Assembly (NCBI RefSeq): GCF_035046485.1
Contig: NC_085137.1
Coordinates: 10,804,252-10,868,251, forward strand
DNA from: Aedes albopictus
Taxonomy: Eukaryota > Arthropoda > Insecta > Diptera > Culicidae
Reading direction: 5' to 3'
Length of the DNA stretch: 64,000 nucleotides
Below are positions 52,490 through 63,349 of the stretch, one piece after another. The notes below the pieces were generated by a model. The model saw nothing but the letters and a program-made list of their open reading frames with translations, did not search any database and was not told the DNA's origin. Numbering within the stretch: the stretch's first letter is position 1; each line of letters opens with the position of its first letter. The position numbers and the translations under genes are program-made.

Positions 52490-53170
52490 TCGGCCCAAAA
52501 TTCAAGATGGCAGCCAAATGTTCTAGGTGGCGGCTCAAAATTCAAGATGGCGGCTGTTCAATGGAGATTTAGGCTCTTAGAGCATGCTATATGGGAATAT
52601 TTGATATGGGGAAGATGTCTGGACTCCTAAAATGGCGACTAGAATATCCAAGATGGCGGTCTAAAATCCAAGATGGTGGCTTCAAATTCAAGAAGGCGTC
52701 TGTTTAACCCTTATGTGGCCGACAGGGTACCCGGGTACCCAGCGCCCATTTAAAAAGCACGGTGTAGAAAAAAGCAAAAAGTTTGTAGGACACATAACGG
52801 TTAAAGAAGTTTTAGGCTCTAAAACCATGCATTTGGTATGTGGAAGACGTCCAGTGTCCAAAATGGCGATCAAGATATCTAAGATGGCGATCTAAAATTT
52901 AAGATAGCGGCTCCGGATTCAAAATCGCGGCTGTTGAATGGAGTTTTAGGGCCTGAAACAATGCATTATTGGTATATTTGGTATGGGGAAGATGTCTGGA
53001 TTCCAAAAATGGCGACTAGAATATCCAAGATGGTGGTCCAAAATCCAAGATGACGGCTCCAGATTCAAGATGGTGGTTGTTTAATGAAGTATATTTTTCC
53101 TAGGGAAGATGCCTGGACGCCAGAAATGGCGACCAAAACATCCAAGATGGCAATCTTAAATTTTTCTTAA
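52490..53170. repeat. Tandem repeat rich in AAGATGGCGGC motifs
   Basis: About fifteen variants of AAGATGGCGGCT or AAAATGGCGACTAG occur within repeated blocks that also share GGTATGGGGAAGATGTCTGG (near 52600, 52832, 52980 and 53095) and GGAGTTTTAGG. The unit is irregular, roughly 120-230 bp. A TTAA-flanked MITE interrupts it at 52704-52804. AAGATGGCGGC is the form of the YY1/Pho DNA-binding motif (see findings). Confidence 0.7.
52704..52804. mobile_element. TTAA-flanked ~100-bp MITE
   Basis: TTAACCCTTATGTGGCC is mirrored by GGACACATAACGGTTAA. The core includes the palindrome GGGTACCCGGGTACCC. TTAA target and CCCTT ends are piggyBac-like. Confidence 0.75.
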
Positions 53171-53930
53171 GAGTTTTAGACTCAAACATTGAAAGCCAGA
53201 TAAACGATATGATTTCTAGTATCATGAAATGGATTTTTGTTAATTGTATGAAAGTGCGATATATATATCAACATTTCGCTTGAGTTTTATTGAAATGGGG
53301 TTTCGAAGGCACGAGAATCATCGCTAGGTGGATTAATTAGGGTTTTTTTAATTGATAATAGGGGGATTCACTAAACAGCGTAAACCGATTGAACTGATTA
53401 AACGTCGAGATCACCAAGGTAATCTTTGATTATTTTATTCGTAAAACCGTGTAACATTTCAAATAAGCAGAAAATCATGGCTTACGCAGCAATTTATTCT
53501 GTTTAGTGAGTACCCTCAATGTTTCTCCAATAAATGCACTTTATATTAAAGGGACCAATAATCTTAAACATTACATTATGCAACCAACTTACTTACATGG
53601 TAGATGATCTGTTAATAACAAGCAAGCATTAATTATAAGCAACAGTTGCCAGGAGAAATTTCGAAACAGTTAAGTATTTTGTTTTATTTTATCAATTCGA
53701 TAACTTTTATTGAATTATTTGTCTTAAAGCAAATTATTTGGAAGGTTAGGTAAGGCACAGTTGATATTTAACTGTATTTATTAGCAATATTGATAAACGA
53801 AGAAGCATACATTGAGTTATTAAACGTACGTAACTTAAACATTATACACTTACAATATGATACATAAATAGTGGATTATTCATGACATGATTTTCTTTTT
53901 CTTCCATAATTTTAACCTTTATCGTTCCCT
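53171..53930. other. AT-rich 3' flank of EcKinase exon B
   Basis: No gene. The 3' UTR of exon B would lie at its right edge on the minus strand; I see ATGAATAATCC near 53880 but no exact AATAAA. Confidence 0.4.
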
Positions 53931-54565
53931 CTATAGAATGTAAGTATCAACTAAATCCGACAACAGATCGGTCATCATAAACCTGTAATTTTCGCAACTA
54001 TCCCACGCCTTGATGCCCAAATCTGAGATGGAATTCTCCATCAAGTTTTCGAACGACACCGGCACGGGACATTCCTTGCAACTCGCGACCAGATCGACCG
54101 GAAGCAGCGTCAGATGCCGAAACAGTATACTATCAATGAGGCCGGCCAGTTTGTACTCCTCGCACGAGTCCCTGAAGTGATCCCCGGGAAAAACCTCATC
54201 CACGTCGATTTGGAACCACTCCAATTCGGCCAGCAGAAACTCGTAGTACAGCTTCGCCAATCGATCCAGGTAGACCGTTCGGAAGGCCCGCGTCGTGGTG
54301 GTGTTCAACAGGGACATCACATCGTACGCCGGCGGGGAGTACCTGGCAATTTGGAAATCGATCATGACGCAGTCTCGGACGCAACTCCACGGTTCGCGGT
54401 CCTCGGTGAAGGGGGTGCCCTCAAAGTTGAACGGATTCGGCCGAACGAGGTCGGACCGACGGCGACGACGCTTCTCACCGTTTGCCATGCTCTGCGGCTG
54501 CTGCTGCTCTTCTGGTGGTTGGTGCTCTTGCTGCCCGGTAGCACCGCCCTCGGCCGCACATGCGC
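53931..54565 (-). CDS. EcKinase/CHK kinase-like protein, C-terminal exon B
   Basis: A long pyrimidine tract and acceptor GCATCAAG|GCGC give a phase-1 exon of 211 codons and a stop. A Gln/Pro/Glu- and Arg-rich stretch (QQEHQPPEEQQQPQSMANG, KRRRRR) precedes the conserved core [20 protein letters not shown]. The C-terminal lobe (FRDSCEEYKLAGLIDSILF) ends DLVDTYIL. The family motif is intact. Unlike exons A and C it carries ~65 extra N-terminal residues of low complexity, in the place where the nucleotide-binding loop region normally leads into the DFQ strand, so the true acceptor could also be further in. Homologous to exons A and C; no N-lobe exon is seen within 8 kb upstream. Confidence 0.75.
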
Positions 54566-55300
54566 CTTGATGCGAAAAGAGAAAAAAAAAGAAGGCCATT
54601 AGTCGTGGTCCTCTACTGTAATGCGTCTCACACGGGAAAAGCACATTCATAGCGTTCTCTAGTTGTGATAATGGACGTGTTGTCATGAGATTTTTTTTTG
54701 GCTGAGGCACTATGATGATGAGTAAAGGTATTCATGGGAAACGTAAATACGCTCTTATCTCGTCGTGGAAAGATACAGGGACACGGTTTCACGTGCTTTA
54801 TTTATCATCACGATGTACTGCGACTGTTGACCCAGTTAATCATAGCACTACTTATGATTATCATCGTACAAATAAAACAAACATTCGTCATAATGGTGCA
54901 ATGCAATTTTACCATATGATTTTTGGTTATCCAAAAGAGTGATTGCACGTTATTAATTTAAGTATACCTACTGTAATGTGATATTTACTCTTAACCCCGG
55001 AGCCGCCCAACAGAAGGAACAAAATTCAAATGGTTGCCATTTCGACAATGTTGATTGCTCTTACGCATTGTATAAGGCCGGAACACATCTCATTTTCTTC
55101 TTTTGTCACTTTGCTCGTTGACTCGTCAAATTACCCAAACAATTAGGCAAAACTGTCAAACTCATCGGGTCTGTTGAGAAATTTTCTCGACGACGCTAAT
55201 TTCACATTTTTTTTTTTAATTTTTTAAATAATTTATTTGTGTTCTCTCGCAAAATGTCGAATTCCGACAAAAACTTTCCATAGGAAGGGGGGGGGGATGA
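54566..55300. other. Non-coding sequence upstream of exon B
   Basis: Intron-like, AT-rich. The plus frames at 54712-54942 show no domain. No EcKinase N-lobe exon is found. Confidence 0.4.
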
Positions 55301-55790
55301 ATTTCTAGAGGAATTCTGATGGAATCCCTGAAAAATGTATATAAAATTCCACATGAATTTCTGGAAGAATCCATGAAAAAAATAACAGCACAGGAATATT
55401 TGGAGGAATTCCAGCAAGAATTTCAAGACGTACTACAGAAGAATGTGTGGATGAAACTCAGGAGGAATTCCTGGAGGAATCATTGGGAAAAAAACAATCT
55501 GGAACAATCTGGAAATTCCTGAAGGAAACACAGCAGATATTATTGAGGAAATACGAAAAGGAATTTCTGGAAAAATCATTCAACAATCCCAGTAGAAGTT
55601 AAAGAAGTAACTTCTCCAGGAATCCCAGAAAACATTTTTAAGATTTTCTAAAGGACTTCCTGAAGGAAAACCGTGGAGAAATGCTAAGAGGAACTCTTGA
55701 AAGAATACATGGAGAAATCCCTTAAGATGCTACAAGAAAAATTTCCTAAGCAAACATTCCTGCAGTAATTAAAAGAGAATTTTCCGGAAT
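55300..55790. repeat. Degenerate GGAATTCCTGGAGGAA tract
   Basis: Irregular phrases (GAGGAATTCCAGCAAGAATT; GAATTCCTGGAGGAATC) as in the tracts at 17990-19370 and 57290-59165. Frames are by-products. Confidence 0.65.
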
Positions 55791-55796
55791 GATCCA

Positions 55797-56215
55797 TAAC
55801 CCTTTCGTGACGGAGCGCAAAAAAGTGAAATCTCCATACAAATTGCTCAACTTTGGCTCTCCAGAACTCTTAGATTTCCCAAAAAAGTAATTATTATTTT
55901 TACTCAATTGAAAGAACTACTCTTTATCTTTTGATTTCTAGCGTTGACTACGTAGATAAATCGGAAATAATTAATATGCGACAGATAAAACTTTTTCATG
56001 TTTTACCGTTTTTGCCCACTTTTTGTTTACCTTGTTGTGGTAAATTTTACAGGCAACGTAAACAAAAGTTTATTTCACACATACAAGTATAAGTAATGGC
56101 TGAATTAGTGGAACAATTTACATCATATAAAACAAAGTCTAAACAGATGAAAAGAAAAATACAAAACTGTTACCGCTCAACGGCACAATTGCGTTGGTTC
56201 GTCACGAAAGGGATA
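55797..56215. mobile_element. MITE with TAACCCTTTCGTGACGG ends
   Basis: TAACCCTTTCGTGACG is mirrored by CGTCACGAAAGGGATA. The 420-bp core is AT-rich and non-coding. It is inserted in the GGAATTCC-type text, which resumes at 56220. The ends resemble the TTAA/CCCT group, although TTAA itself is not perfect. Confidence 0.65.
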
Positions 56216-56280
56216 AAGCGATATCACAGGAGGAATTCCTGGAAGAACTTCCAGAATTTTTCCTTCGAGGAATTCTAGGG

Positions 56281-56439
56281 CTTTCAAATAGTTTTTGGCG
56301 TTTCAGTCTTTTCGGGGTAAACAACAACTAAATGTATCTTCTTCCAACGTTTCGATCCTTATTGGATCTTCCTCAGGGAATCGAATATTAGGTTGTTTTT
56401 TACCCCGAAATGACTGAAACGCCAAAAACTATTCGAAAG
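56281..56439. mobile_element. 159-bp MITE with ~45-bp inverted ends
   Basis: CTTTCAAATAGTTTTTGGCG continues into TTTCAGTCTTTTCGGGGTAA and is mirrored at the right (TTACCCCGAAATGACTGAAA onward). A GATCCTTATTGGATC hairpin lies in the middle. Confidence 0.7.
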
Positions 56440-57070
56440 TCTTCAAAACAGTCGTCGTCAATATAAGGAATTGTAGGAGAAATCTTTGGAGCAATTTTAT
56501 TGGAATTTCTGAAAGAATGCCTAACACCCAAACCTTCATTTAAGTAGAATCCATTTAGCTAAAATCTATTTAGGTATTCTTCATTTAGGATACGTGACCT
56601 AAATGAAGTTTGTTTGTTTTCAGAACAGTTTGAGAACTTAATATTAGGAATAAGGTTGGTTTCCGGAAATGAAATGGAGTTAAGAGGAGTTTATAATGTT
56701 ATATGTTCACTGAACACTGTTCAGGGGTAATAGATGAGGGGTTTTAGGGTCTATTTAAGGCCCAATACCTCATGTAACGTCTCCGAGACCCTCCGGAATC
56801 CCCCAATACACCTCTGGACCCCGCTGAAAATCCTTTGAAACTTCTTGAAACGCCTCCCAAAACCCCCTGAAGCTCCATCGGACCCCATGTAATGCTCCTG
56901 AGACGCTCCGAAACCCCTGAAAACACCCCTGTAACGCCTCCGGAACACGTTCAATTCAATATATGTATTAATGTTCCCATCCGTGTATATGACAAAAGAA
57001 AGAACTATGTACGGCTGTTACTACTACAATATTTTGGGACAAATAAAGCTTTTCAAATCTTAACCTAAAG
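56440..57070. repeat. Spacer with a CCCCTGAAACNCC repeat tract
   Basis: 56440-56740 holds nothing I recognise apart from tandem ATTTAGNTAAAATCCATTTAG-like text near 56540. 56750-56945 is a degenerate run of CTCCGGAATCCCCC and CCCCTGAAACTCC phrases, as at 7010-7530. Confidence 0.45.
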
Positions 57071-57074
57071 GAAG

Positions 57075-59962
57075 TTAACCTTCATCCAGCCAACGTACAT
57101 TTTCCACCTTCGGAAAAGCACAAAAATGGTCATAACTTTTTTGTTTTTAAGAATCCTGATAAGATAGAATGATGCCGTCTTCAACAAAATTCTTCAGCAA
57201 GCTAAAAACTGCCTGATAGTTGAGTCTTTGATTCGTGATTTATTCGGTAGGTTATTCGCTACACCGTCTTTGGCCCCCTGCAAACAAATGTTGTCACCCC
57301 GTTTTCCTGTAGGAAATCCTCCAGGAAATCTTCCGAGGATTCCTCCGGAAATTTCCTCAGGATTTCATCTAGGACTCCCATCAGGAACTCCTTCAGGAAT
57401 TCCTTCGGTAATTTCTGCAGGAATTCTTCTGGGAATTTTCCAGAAATTCCTCCGGATTTTTTTCCAAGATTTTCTCCGAAAATTTTACTGAGAATTTCCC
57501 TAGGAATTCGTCCATGAGTGCCTCCGGGAATTCCTCCATGAACTTCTCTGGGAATTTCTTCAGAAATTCCTCCGGGATGTTCTATAGGAATGCATCCAAG
57601 AATTTCTCTAGGAATTTCTTCGGGAATTTTTTTCAGAAGTTTCTCCAGGAATATATCCGGGAATTTTCTAAGGAGAACTGTCGATTTTTTTTCTAGAAAA
57701 TCCTTTGGAAATTTCTCCAGAAATCTCTTCAGGAAGTCTTCCGTGATTTTTTTCTCACAAAACCCTCGAGAATTTGTCCCGGAATTCCTCTAGGACTTCC
57801 TTTAAAAATACCGCCGGGAATTTATTCTGTAATTCCTCTGGGAATTTCTCCAGGAATTCCTCCAGGAATTGTTTCGGAGATTTCTTCTGGAAATCTTCCA
57901 GATAATCCTCCGGGAGTTCTTTCCGGAATTCCTCCGGGGACTCTCCTGTAATTCCTCCAGGAATATTTAAAGGAAATCATCGGGATTTTCTCAGGAAATC
58001 CTCTAGAAATTTCCCCAAGTTTTCCACTGAGAAGGCAATTTCTCTAGGAATTCCTCTGGTAATTTCTCCAGCAATTCATCTGGAAAATTTTTCAGGGAAT
58101 CCTCCTTCCTGGGAAATTCCACGAAGGAAATTCCTGGAAGAATCTCTGGAGGAATCCCCTGAGGGATTTCCTGGAGGAAATTCCTGGAGAAATACCCAAA
58201 AGAATTCCTGGAAACAATCCCGGAAAAAGTCCTGGAGAAATAACTTAAGGAATCACCGTAGGAATTGCTAATGGCAGTCTTAGCAGAATTCCCGGAGAAA
58301 TTCCTGTTGGGAATCGTAAAGGAATTCCTAGTGGAATTCCAGGAAAAATTTTGGAAGGATTTCCTGAAGAAATTCCTAGTGGAATATCCGGAGAAATTCC
58401 AGGGTGAATTTCCAGAGACATTCCCGGAGGAATTCCCGGAGAAATTCCCGGCGGAATTCCTGGCGAAACAAAGAAGGAGTTCCTAGAAAAATTCCTAGAG
58501 GAATTCCTGGAGAAATTCCCAGAGAAATTCTCAAAGGGTTTTCTAAAAAAAAGGTCACGGAAGACTTCCTGGAGAAATTCCCAGTGTATTTTTTTTAAAC
58601 GGAAGTTTTCCTGAAGAAATACCCGGTGGAATTTCTGGGGGAATTCCCGGAGGAATTCATGGAAGAATTTCTGGAGGATTTCCCGGATACTTTCTTGAAG
58701 AAATTTCCGAAGCAATTCCTGGCAGATTTCCTGAATAAATTTCCGAAGGAATTCTTGGAGACATTCCCGGAGATATTCCTTAAGGAACTCGTAGAAAAAT
58801 TCAGCCTGGAGAAATTCTTGGAAGAATTCCCGAGGAAAATCCTGGAGCAGTTCATGGAGTAATTCCCGGAGGAACTCATGGAGGTATTCCTGGGGAAATT
58901 CTCTGAGGAAATTCGGAGGAATTCCTGGAGAACTCCTGGAGAAACTCCCAGAAGAATTCCTGTGGAAATTACCGAAGGAATTCCTGAAGGAATCTCCGCA
59001 GGAGTTCCTGATGTGGGTCTTATAGGAAATCCTGGAAAAAAATCCTGAAGAATTCCCGGAAACATTTCCAGAGGAATTCCTAGAGAAATTCCCGGAGAAG
59101 TTCACGGAAAAATTCCCGGAAGAGTTCCTGTAGAAATTCCCGGAGACATTCCCGGAAGAAAACGGTGTGACAAAATTTGTCTGCAGGGGGTCAAAGACGA
59201 TGTAGCGAATAACCTACCGGATAAACCACGAATCAAAGACTCAACTATCAGACACTTTTTAGCTTGCTGAAGAATTTTGTTGAAGATGGCATCATTCTAT
59301 CTTATTAGGATTCTGATATATAGAAGTTTGGAGATTTTTTACCCTAACACCACCTAGCGGACGATTCTAGAACCAAAGACGCCATTGCCAGATAGTACTT
59401 AGCCTGCTGAACAACTTTGCTGAAAACGGCATGCTTGTACCTCATTAGGGTATCGAGATAAACGAGTTTGAATTCTTCAGACACAACGCGCCACCTAGCG
59501 GATAAACCCAAACTAAAGACTTTACCATCAGATAGTTCTGAGCTTGCTGAAGAATTTTGCCGAAGACAGCATCATTCTATCTAATCAGGATTCTGAGATG
59601 TGAGGATTTGAACATTTTTGACACTGGCGCCGCCTAGCGGCCGAATCACGAACCAAAGTCGCCGTTGCCAGTTAGTTCTTAACCTGCTGAACAAATTCGC
59701 CGAATATACTATACTTCTACCTCATCGGGATCTTGAGATATGAGTTGTGCAAAGTATGTGGCCAATTTTGGTACCCCAAGACAATCCGGAATAACTTCGG
59801 AACCATGTGGACCAGGCACCCATGTCCCCGGCATCATAAACTAGAAGAGTTTTTCGGGAAGTTGTGAAAATTTCATCAAAATCCTTCGAAAAACAAAAAA
59901 GTTATGACCATTTTTGTGCTTTTCCGAAGGTGGAAAATGTACGTTGGCTGGATGAAGGTTAA
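57075..59962. mobile_element. 2.9-kb foldback element, TTAA-ended, enclosing a mirrored simple-repeat array
   Basis: TTAACCTTCATCCAGCCAAC is mirrored by GTTGGCTGGATGAAGGTTAA. The first ~235 bp of the left arm (57075-57310) pairs partly with the right end (59885-59962) and partly with 59163-59325. The right part, 59325-59760, is a short tandem array of ~140-bp units with GCGCCACCTAGCGG cores near 59354, 59490 and 59630, the same core as in the 7-kb foldback. TTAA ends point to a piggyBac-like rather than a Mutator-like target choice. No transposase is encoded. Confidence 0.75.
57290..59165. repeat. GGAATTCC-type degenerate array that reverses orientation at its centre
   Basis: From 57290 to about 58100 the text reads as TCCTCCAGGAATTCC phrases. 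From about 58120 to 59165 it reads as GGAGGAATTCCTGGAGAA, the opposite strand of the same phrase, so the array is part of the foldback symmetry. Units are 12-15 bp building blocks in variable order. The 286-codon minus frame 58245-59105 (Ser/Asn/Gly- and Phe-rich) is an artefact. Confidence 0.75.
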
Positions 59963-60190
59963 TACTCACTGTGATCTGCTACGTACAAAATGTACAAAAT
60001 CTGATATTTTTCAATCCTGTTACGAACAGGAGCCAATCGAATCTTCAAATAAATTTCCAACAGAATCCATGGAATAAACCTCGATGAAGCCTTAGATATT
60101 CGAAGAAGTCCCTAGCGGAACTTGCACTGGAATGCGACGAATTACCGAAAGAATCCGATGCGAATTTTGCGATTTAATTTGGCCAAATAC
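59963..60190. other. Short spacer, nothing recognised
   Basis: No coding or element signal beyond scattered GGAATTT phrases. Confidence 0.4.
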
Positions 60191-60850
60191 TCGAAAGAAT
60201 TTCTAGTAGAATCCCGAAGGATTCACTGGAGGAATTTCCAAAGTCATCCCCGTATAACTTGTGATGGAATGACACCAAATTTATTGGCGGAATCTCTGAC
60301 AGATATCCTTGACGGATTCTCAGTTGAATGACGGGAATTCTCCGATGTTATCTGTGGTAGAATTTCCTGACATTTTTTAAATAACCTCTGAGATTACTTT
60401 ATGAGTTTCCAAATTCCTTCAAAATTCTTTCCGTAATTTCTCTATAAATTAATTCGGAGATTCCTCCAAGAATTACTTCAATGGTATCTCCACAAATTTA
60501 TTCTAGGATCTCTCTTTCCGTGATCCCTCTGGGATCTCCATCTGAGATTCCTAAAAGGTTCCTCCCGGAACTCCTAGAATTTCTTCAGTGATTCCTTCTG
60601 GGACTTCAAGCCATATCTTCCGGAATTTCTCAAAGAGTTCTTGGAATTCTCCAGGAATTCCATCCGAGATTCTCCTGGTATGTTTTTATAAGTCTTTTTT
60701 GACGGTATTTCTTCCGGGGTTCCTCCAGAAGTTCTCTCGGGAATTCCATTCAGTATTCCTCCAAAAACTTCTCCGGGATTCTTTCGGGAATTCCTTCCTC
60801 CGGAATTCCTTCAGAAACCCCCTTCAAGAATTCCTCCTGAAACTTCTTCT
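60190..60850. repeat. Degenerate GGAATTCC-type tract
   Basis: Phrases such as TCCTCCAGAAGTTCTC and GGAATTCCTTCAGAAACC in irregular order. The 90-codon frame at 60588 is repeat-derived. Confidence 0.6.
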
Positions 60851-60869
60851 GGGCTTCTGACAGAGCTGC

Positions 60870-61275
60870 GAAATATCAGTCATGTCAGTTGACTACTGAT
60901 TTTGCACCACCGTCACTATCACTGTAGGCCGATCAATATCAAAATGATACTGACCCGCACTCCAGGCTTCCAGATTTAAGCCAAAACTCAAAATGTTTAA
61001 TGACTAACATACAAAACTTGTTATTCTGTATCACATATTCAAATGTCATCACTTTAAATATTTATTTTGATTTTTAAATGAATTTTAAAGATGGCCTATC
61101 AGTGATATCTACCCGCCATCGCAATCAGTCCAGTCGTGATGGGAAAAGAAAAGTGACGGTGACTCAACAGAGCACACGCTGACTTGGATCGCAGTCAGCC
61201 GGTCAGCCTATCAAAATCGGCGGTTTGCCTATTATTGATAGTGACAGAGAGCAACTCTTCTTCTATCAGGCATTG
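60870..61275. mobile_element. Probable MITE with diverged CAGTGATA-type arms
   Basis: CACTATCACTGTAGGCCGAT and CAATATCAAAATGATACTGAC on the left pair loosely with GCCTATCAAAATCGGCGG and TTGATAGTGACAGAG on the right. The element is ~400 bp, non-coding, and the boundaries are uncertain. Confidence 0.4.
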
Positions 61276-61615
61276 CTTCTAGAACTTCTAAGACGAATTT
61301 CTGAAGGAATCCTAGCAGGCCAACAATACATTTTTCCATAACTTTTCAGAAGAAACCAATACTCTATCTTCGTGTATGAAAAAATTGAATTTCTATACCA
61401 CTTTTTTATAAGAATCTGATCCAGTGACCCACCGGAATAACTCCGGCCACAGAGACCGTTCCCTCCAAAGTAACATTGTGATGACTAATTGGTCTGAGAA
61501 CCGTCAAAAAACCTTATACCTTGGTTCTATGAACCACTTCTAGTCTATTTGACTGCAAAATGTTACTTGAGCTCTCCACTCCAAACTAGACCTTTTAAAA
61601 CCAATATCGTATCAT
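61276..61615. other. Spacer, nothing recognised
   Basis: AT-rich. It contains the phrase GATCCAGTGACCCACCGG, which also occurs near 49370 in the arm of the wide inverted repeat. Confidence 0.4.
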
Positions 61616-62171
61616 CAGAGGTGGGCACACTTGCCGTTAACCGTTAACGCATTTTGGATGAATATTTGCCTCTATTTCCCTAAAGGTCACTTAACAGTGG
61701 TCCACTGCACGAATTTATTCTGGCCTGCTTACTCTCACACGAAATTCGACGTTTGAGAGGTACCGACACCGCTCAAACGTCAAATTTCGTGTGAGAGTAA
61801 GCAGGCCAGAATAAATTCGTGCAGTGGACCGTTCACTGTCAATGTTCTCCAATTTGAAAGTAAAGTGTACCTTTCTATTGAGGTGGAAAAAGTTCGATTG
61901 GAACTTTCAGTTTTCGAGTTATTGAGAGGCGAACGCAATTTAACGATTAACGGTTAACGACAACTATCCGTTAACCGTTAAATTGCGTTCGCCTCTCAAT
62001 AACTCGAAAACTTAAAGTATACATTGAATTTTTTCCACCTCAATAAAAAGGTACACCTGACTATCAGATTGGAGAACATTGATAGTGGATTTTGAAGTGG
62101 CCTTTTTGGAAATATAGGCAAATGTTCGTCAAAAATGCATTAACGGTTAACGGTAAGTGTGCCCACCTCTG
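61616..62171. mobile_element. Palindromic element with CAGAGGTGGGCAC ends (hAT-like) containing a second palindrome
   Basis: CAGAGGTGGGCACACTTGCC is mirrored by GGTAAGTGTGCCCACCTCTG. The arms meet at TTAACGGTTAACGACAACTA near 61945. The CAGRG ends are typical of hAT elements, although I found no matching 8-bp duplication. A 132-bp hairpin is inserted in the left arm only. Confidence 0.75.
61699..61830. mobile_element. 132-bp hairpin element nested in a larger palindrome
   Basis: GGTCCACTGCACGAATTTAT is mirrored by ATAAATTCGTGCAGTGGACC. The arms are perfect for ~55 bp around a loop near 61765. The right arm of the host palindrome lacks it, so it came later. Confidence 0.85.
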
Positions 62172-62730
62172 CTTACCAGATTACTTCAAGATTCTTCTGC
62201 ATTGTTACACCTTGGATAGGTCTCATGTCAACAGGTATCTGTTGATTTGAATATGAGTAAGAAATCTTTTCAACAGGTGGCTCTGGGGTGTAAAGTGAAT
62301 TTCGTCTCAGTGGAAATATGTAAAATTTGCTTCTTATTTCCAAAGATTTTAGGGATTTTCTGCTAGGATTTCTCTAAGAATTCGTCATGTGATTTCTTCA
62401 GAAAATTCCCAAGGGATTCCTCCCAAAATTACTCTGAGAATGTATGGTCTAGGAATATCTCTACTGATTCCTTCAGAAAGGCTTAGGGACAAAACATCGA
62501 AAGACAAAACGGCGAATCCCTCCTATAAGTCGAATGCCGAAACTTGGATCCGTTGAAGAATGGGATTAGTTTTCTCTAAATGAGCCTCTTCTATCTAATG
62601 ATAGTCTTTCAGTTTTCTGTTCGTCTGTCTAATTAATGCGAGTGTAAAGTGTATGTTTGTCTGTAAATAATTCTCATCCAAAACAACCCAAATAAAGAAC
62701 AAAATTTAGATTCTACAACACGGAGAACAT
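62172..62730. other. Non-coding 3' flank of EcKinase exon C
   Basis: A few GGAATTCC-type phrases (62385-62480) and AT-rich text. No gene is seen. Confidence 0.4.
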
Positions 62731-62736
62731 TTTATT
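62731..62736 (-). terminator. Polyadenylation signal AATAAA after EcKinase exon C
   Basis: AATAAA on the minus strand lies five bases past the TAG stop of exon C, implying a very short 3' UTR and supporting a functional last exon. Confidence 0.6.
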
Positions 62737-62741
62737 CCTTC

Positions 62742-63205
62742 CTATTCATCCCCCAGCACATACCCATCAACAATTTGCATTATCATATCACTTATCCGAA
62801 CTCGGTAGTCCTCGTACCGTTCGAACCCATTTAAGCTAGCCCTTACAAAAACCTCCGGCTTCCGGGACTCGTCGAACCAGTCGGCCCCGTTGGCAATCTC
62901 GTAGCAATCGGGCGTCGGCGGCCAATGGAAGTACATACAACTTTCGATCAGTCCCGCCAGATGGTACTCGCGGCACGATTCGTCGAATTCCGCCCGTGGC
63001 AGCAGGTCCTCCACGGGATGGATCGAATCGCACAGATGCTGCGCTAGCAGAGAGCCCAGTTCGTCGTAGTAAATGTTCTTCCACTCCTCGAGATGTTTGT
63101 TGCGGAACGAGCTAAGCGTTGATATCATGATAAGCGACATCACATCGTACGCCGGCGGCGCGAGACGAGAGAACTGATAGTCGACGAGCACAGCGGTCAC
63201 GGGCA
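62742..63205 (-). CDS. EcKinase/CHK kinase-like protein, C-terminal exon C
   Basis: A pyrimidine-rich tract and acceptor CCCCCGTAG|TGCCC start a phase-1 exon of 154 codons plus stop. It encodes [20 protein letters not shown], then helices including [20 protein letters not shown], ending [10 protein letters not shown]. The DYQ-S-APP-D block and the conserved Cys-x-x-Y-x-LAGL region match exons A and B. The frame is intact and is followed at once by AATAAA. The upstream N-lobe exons, if this is its own gene, would be beyond the right edge. Start codon not applicable; the exon begins at the splice site. Confidence 0.8.
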
Positions 63206-63349
63206 CTACGGGGGAAGAGAAGCAGGGTGTGTTAGTTCGATATGGGAAGCGGGGGTTAATACATATAGCTACATAGTTTTATAAGACTGCATGGGTTAGA
63301 TATATTAAAAATGACGGTGTTCCGATGACCATAAATTTTTTTTTAACAG

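Noticed and set aside
58245..59105. 286-codon Ser/Asn/Phe-rich frame and similar frames over GGAATTCC tracts
   Set aside because: A degenerate 12-15-bp phrase without stops keeps several frames open; composition is that of the repeat.
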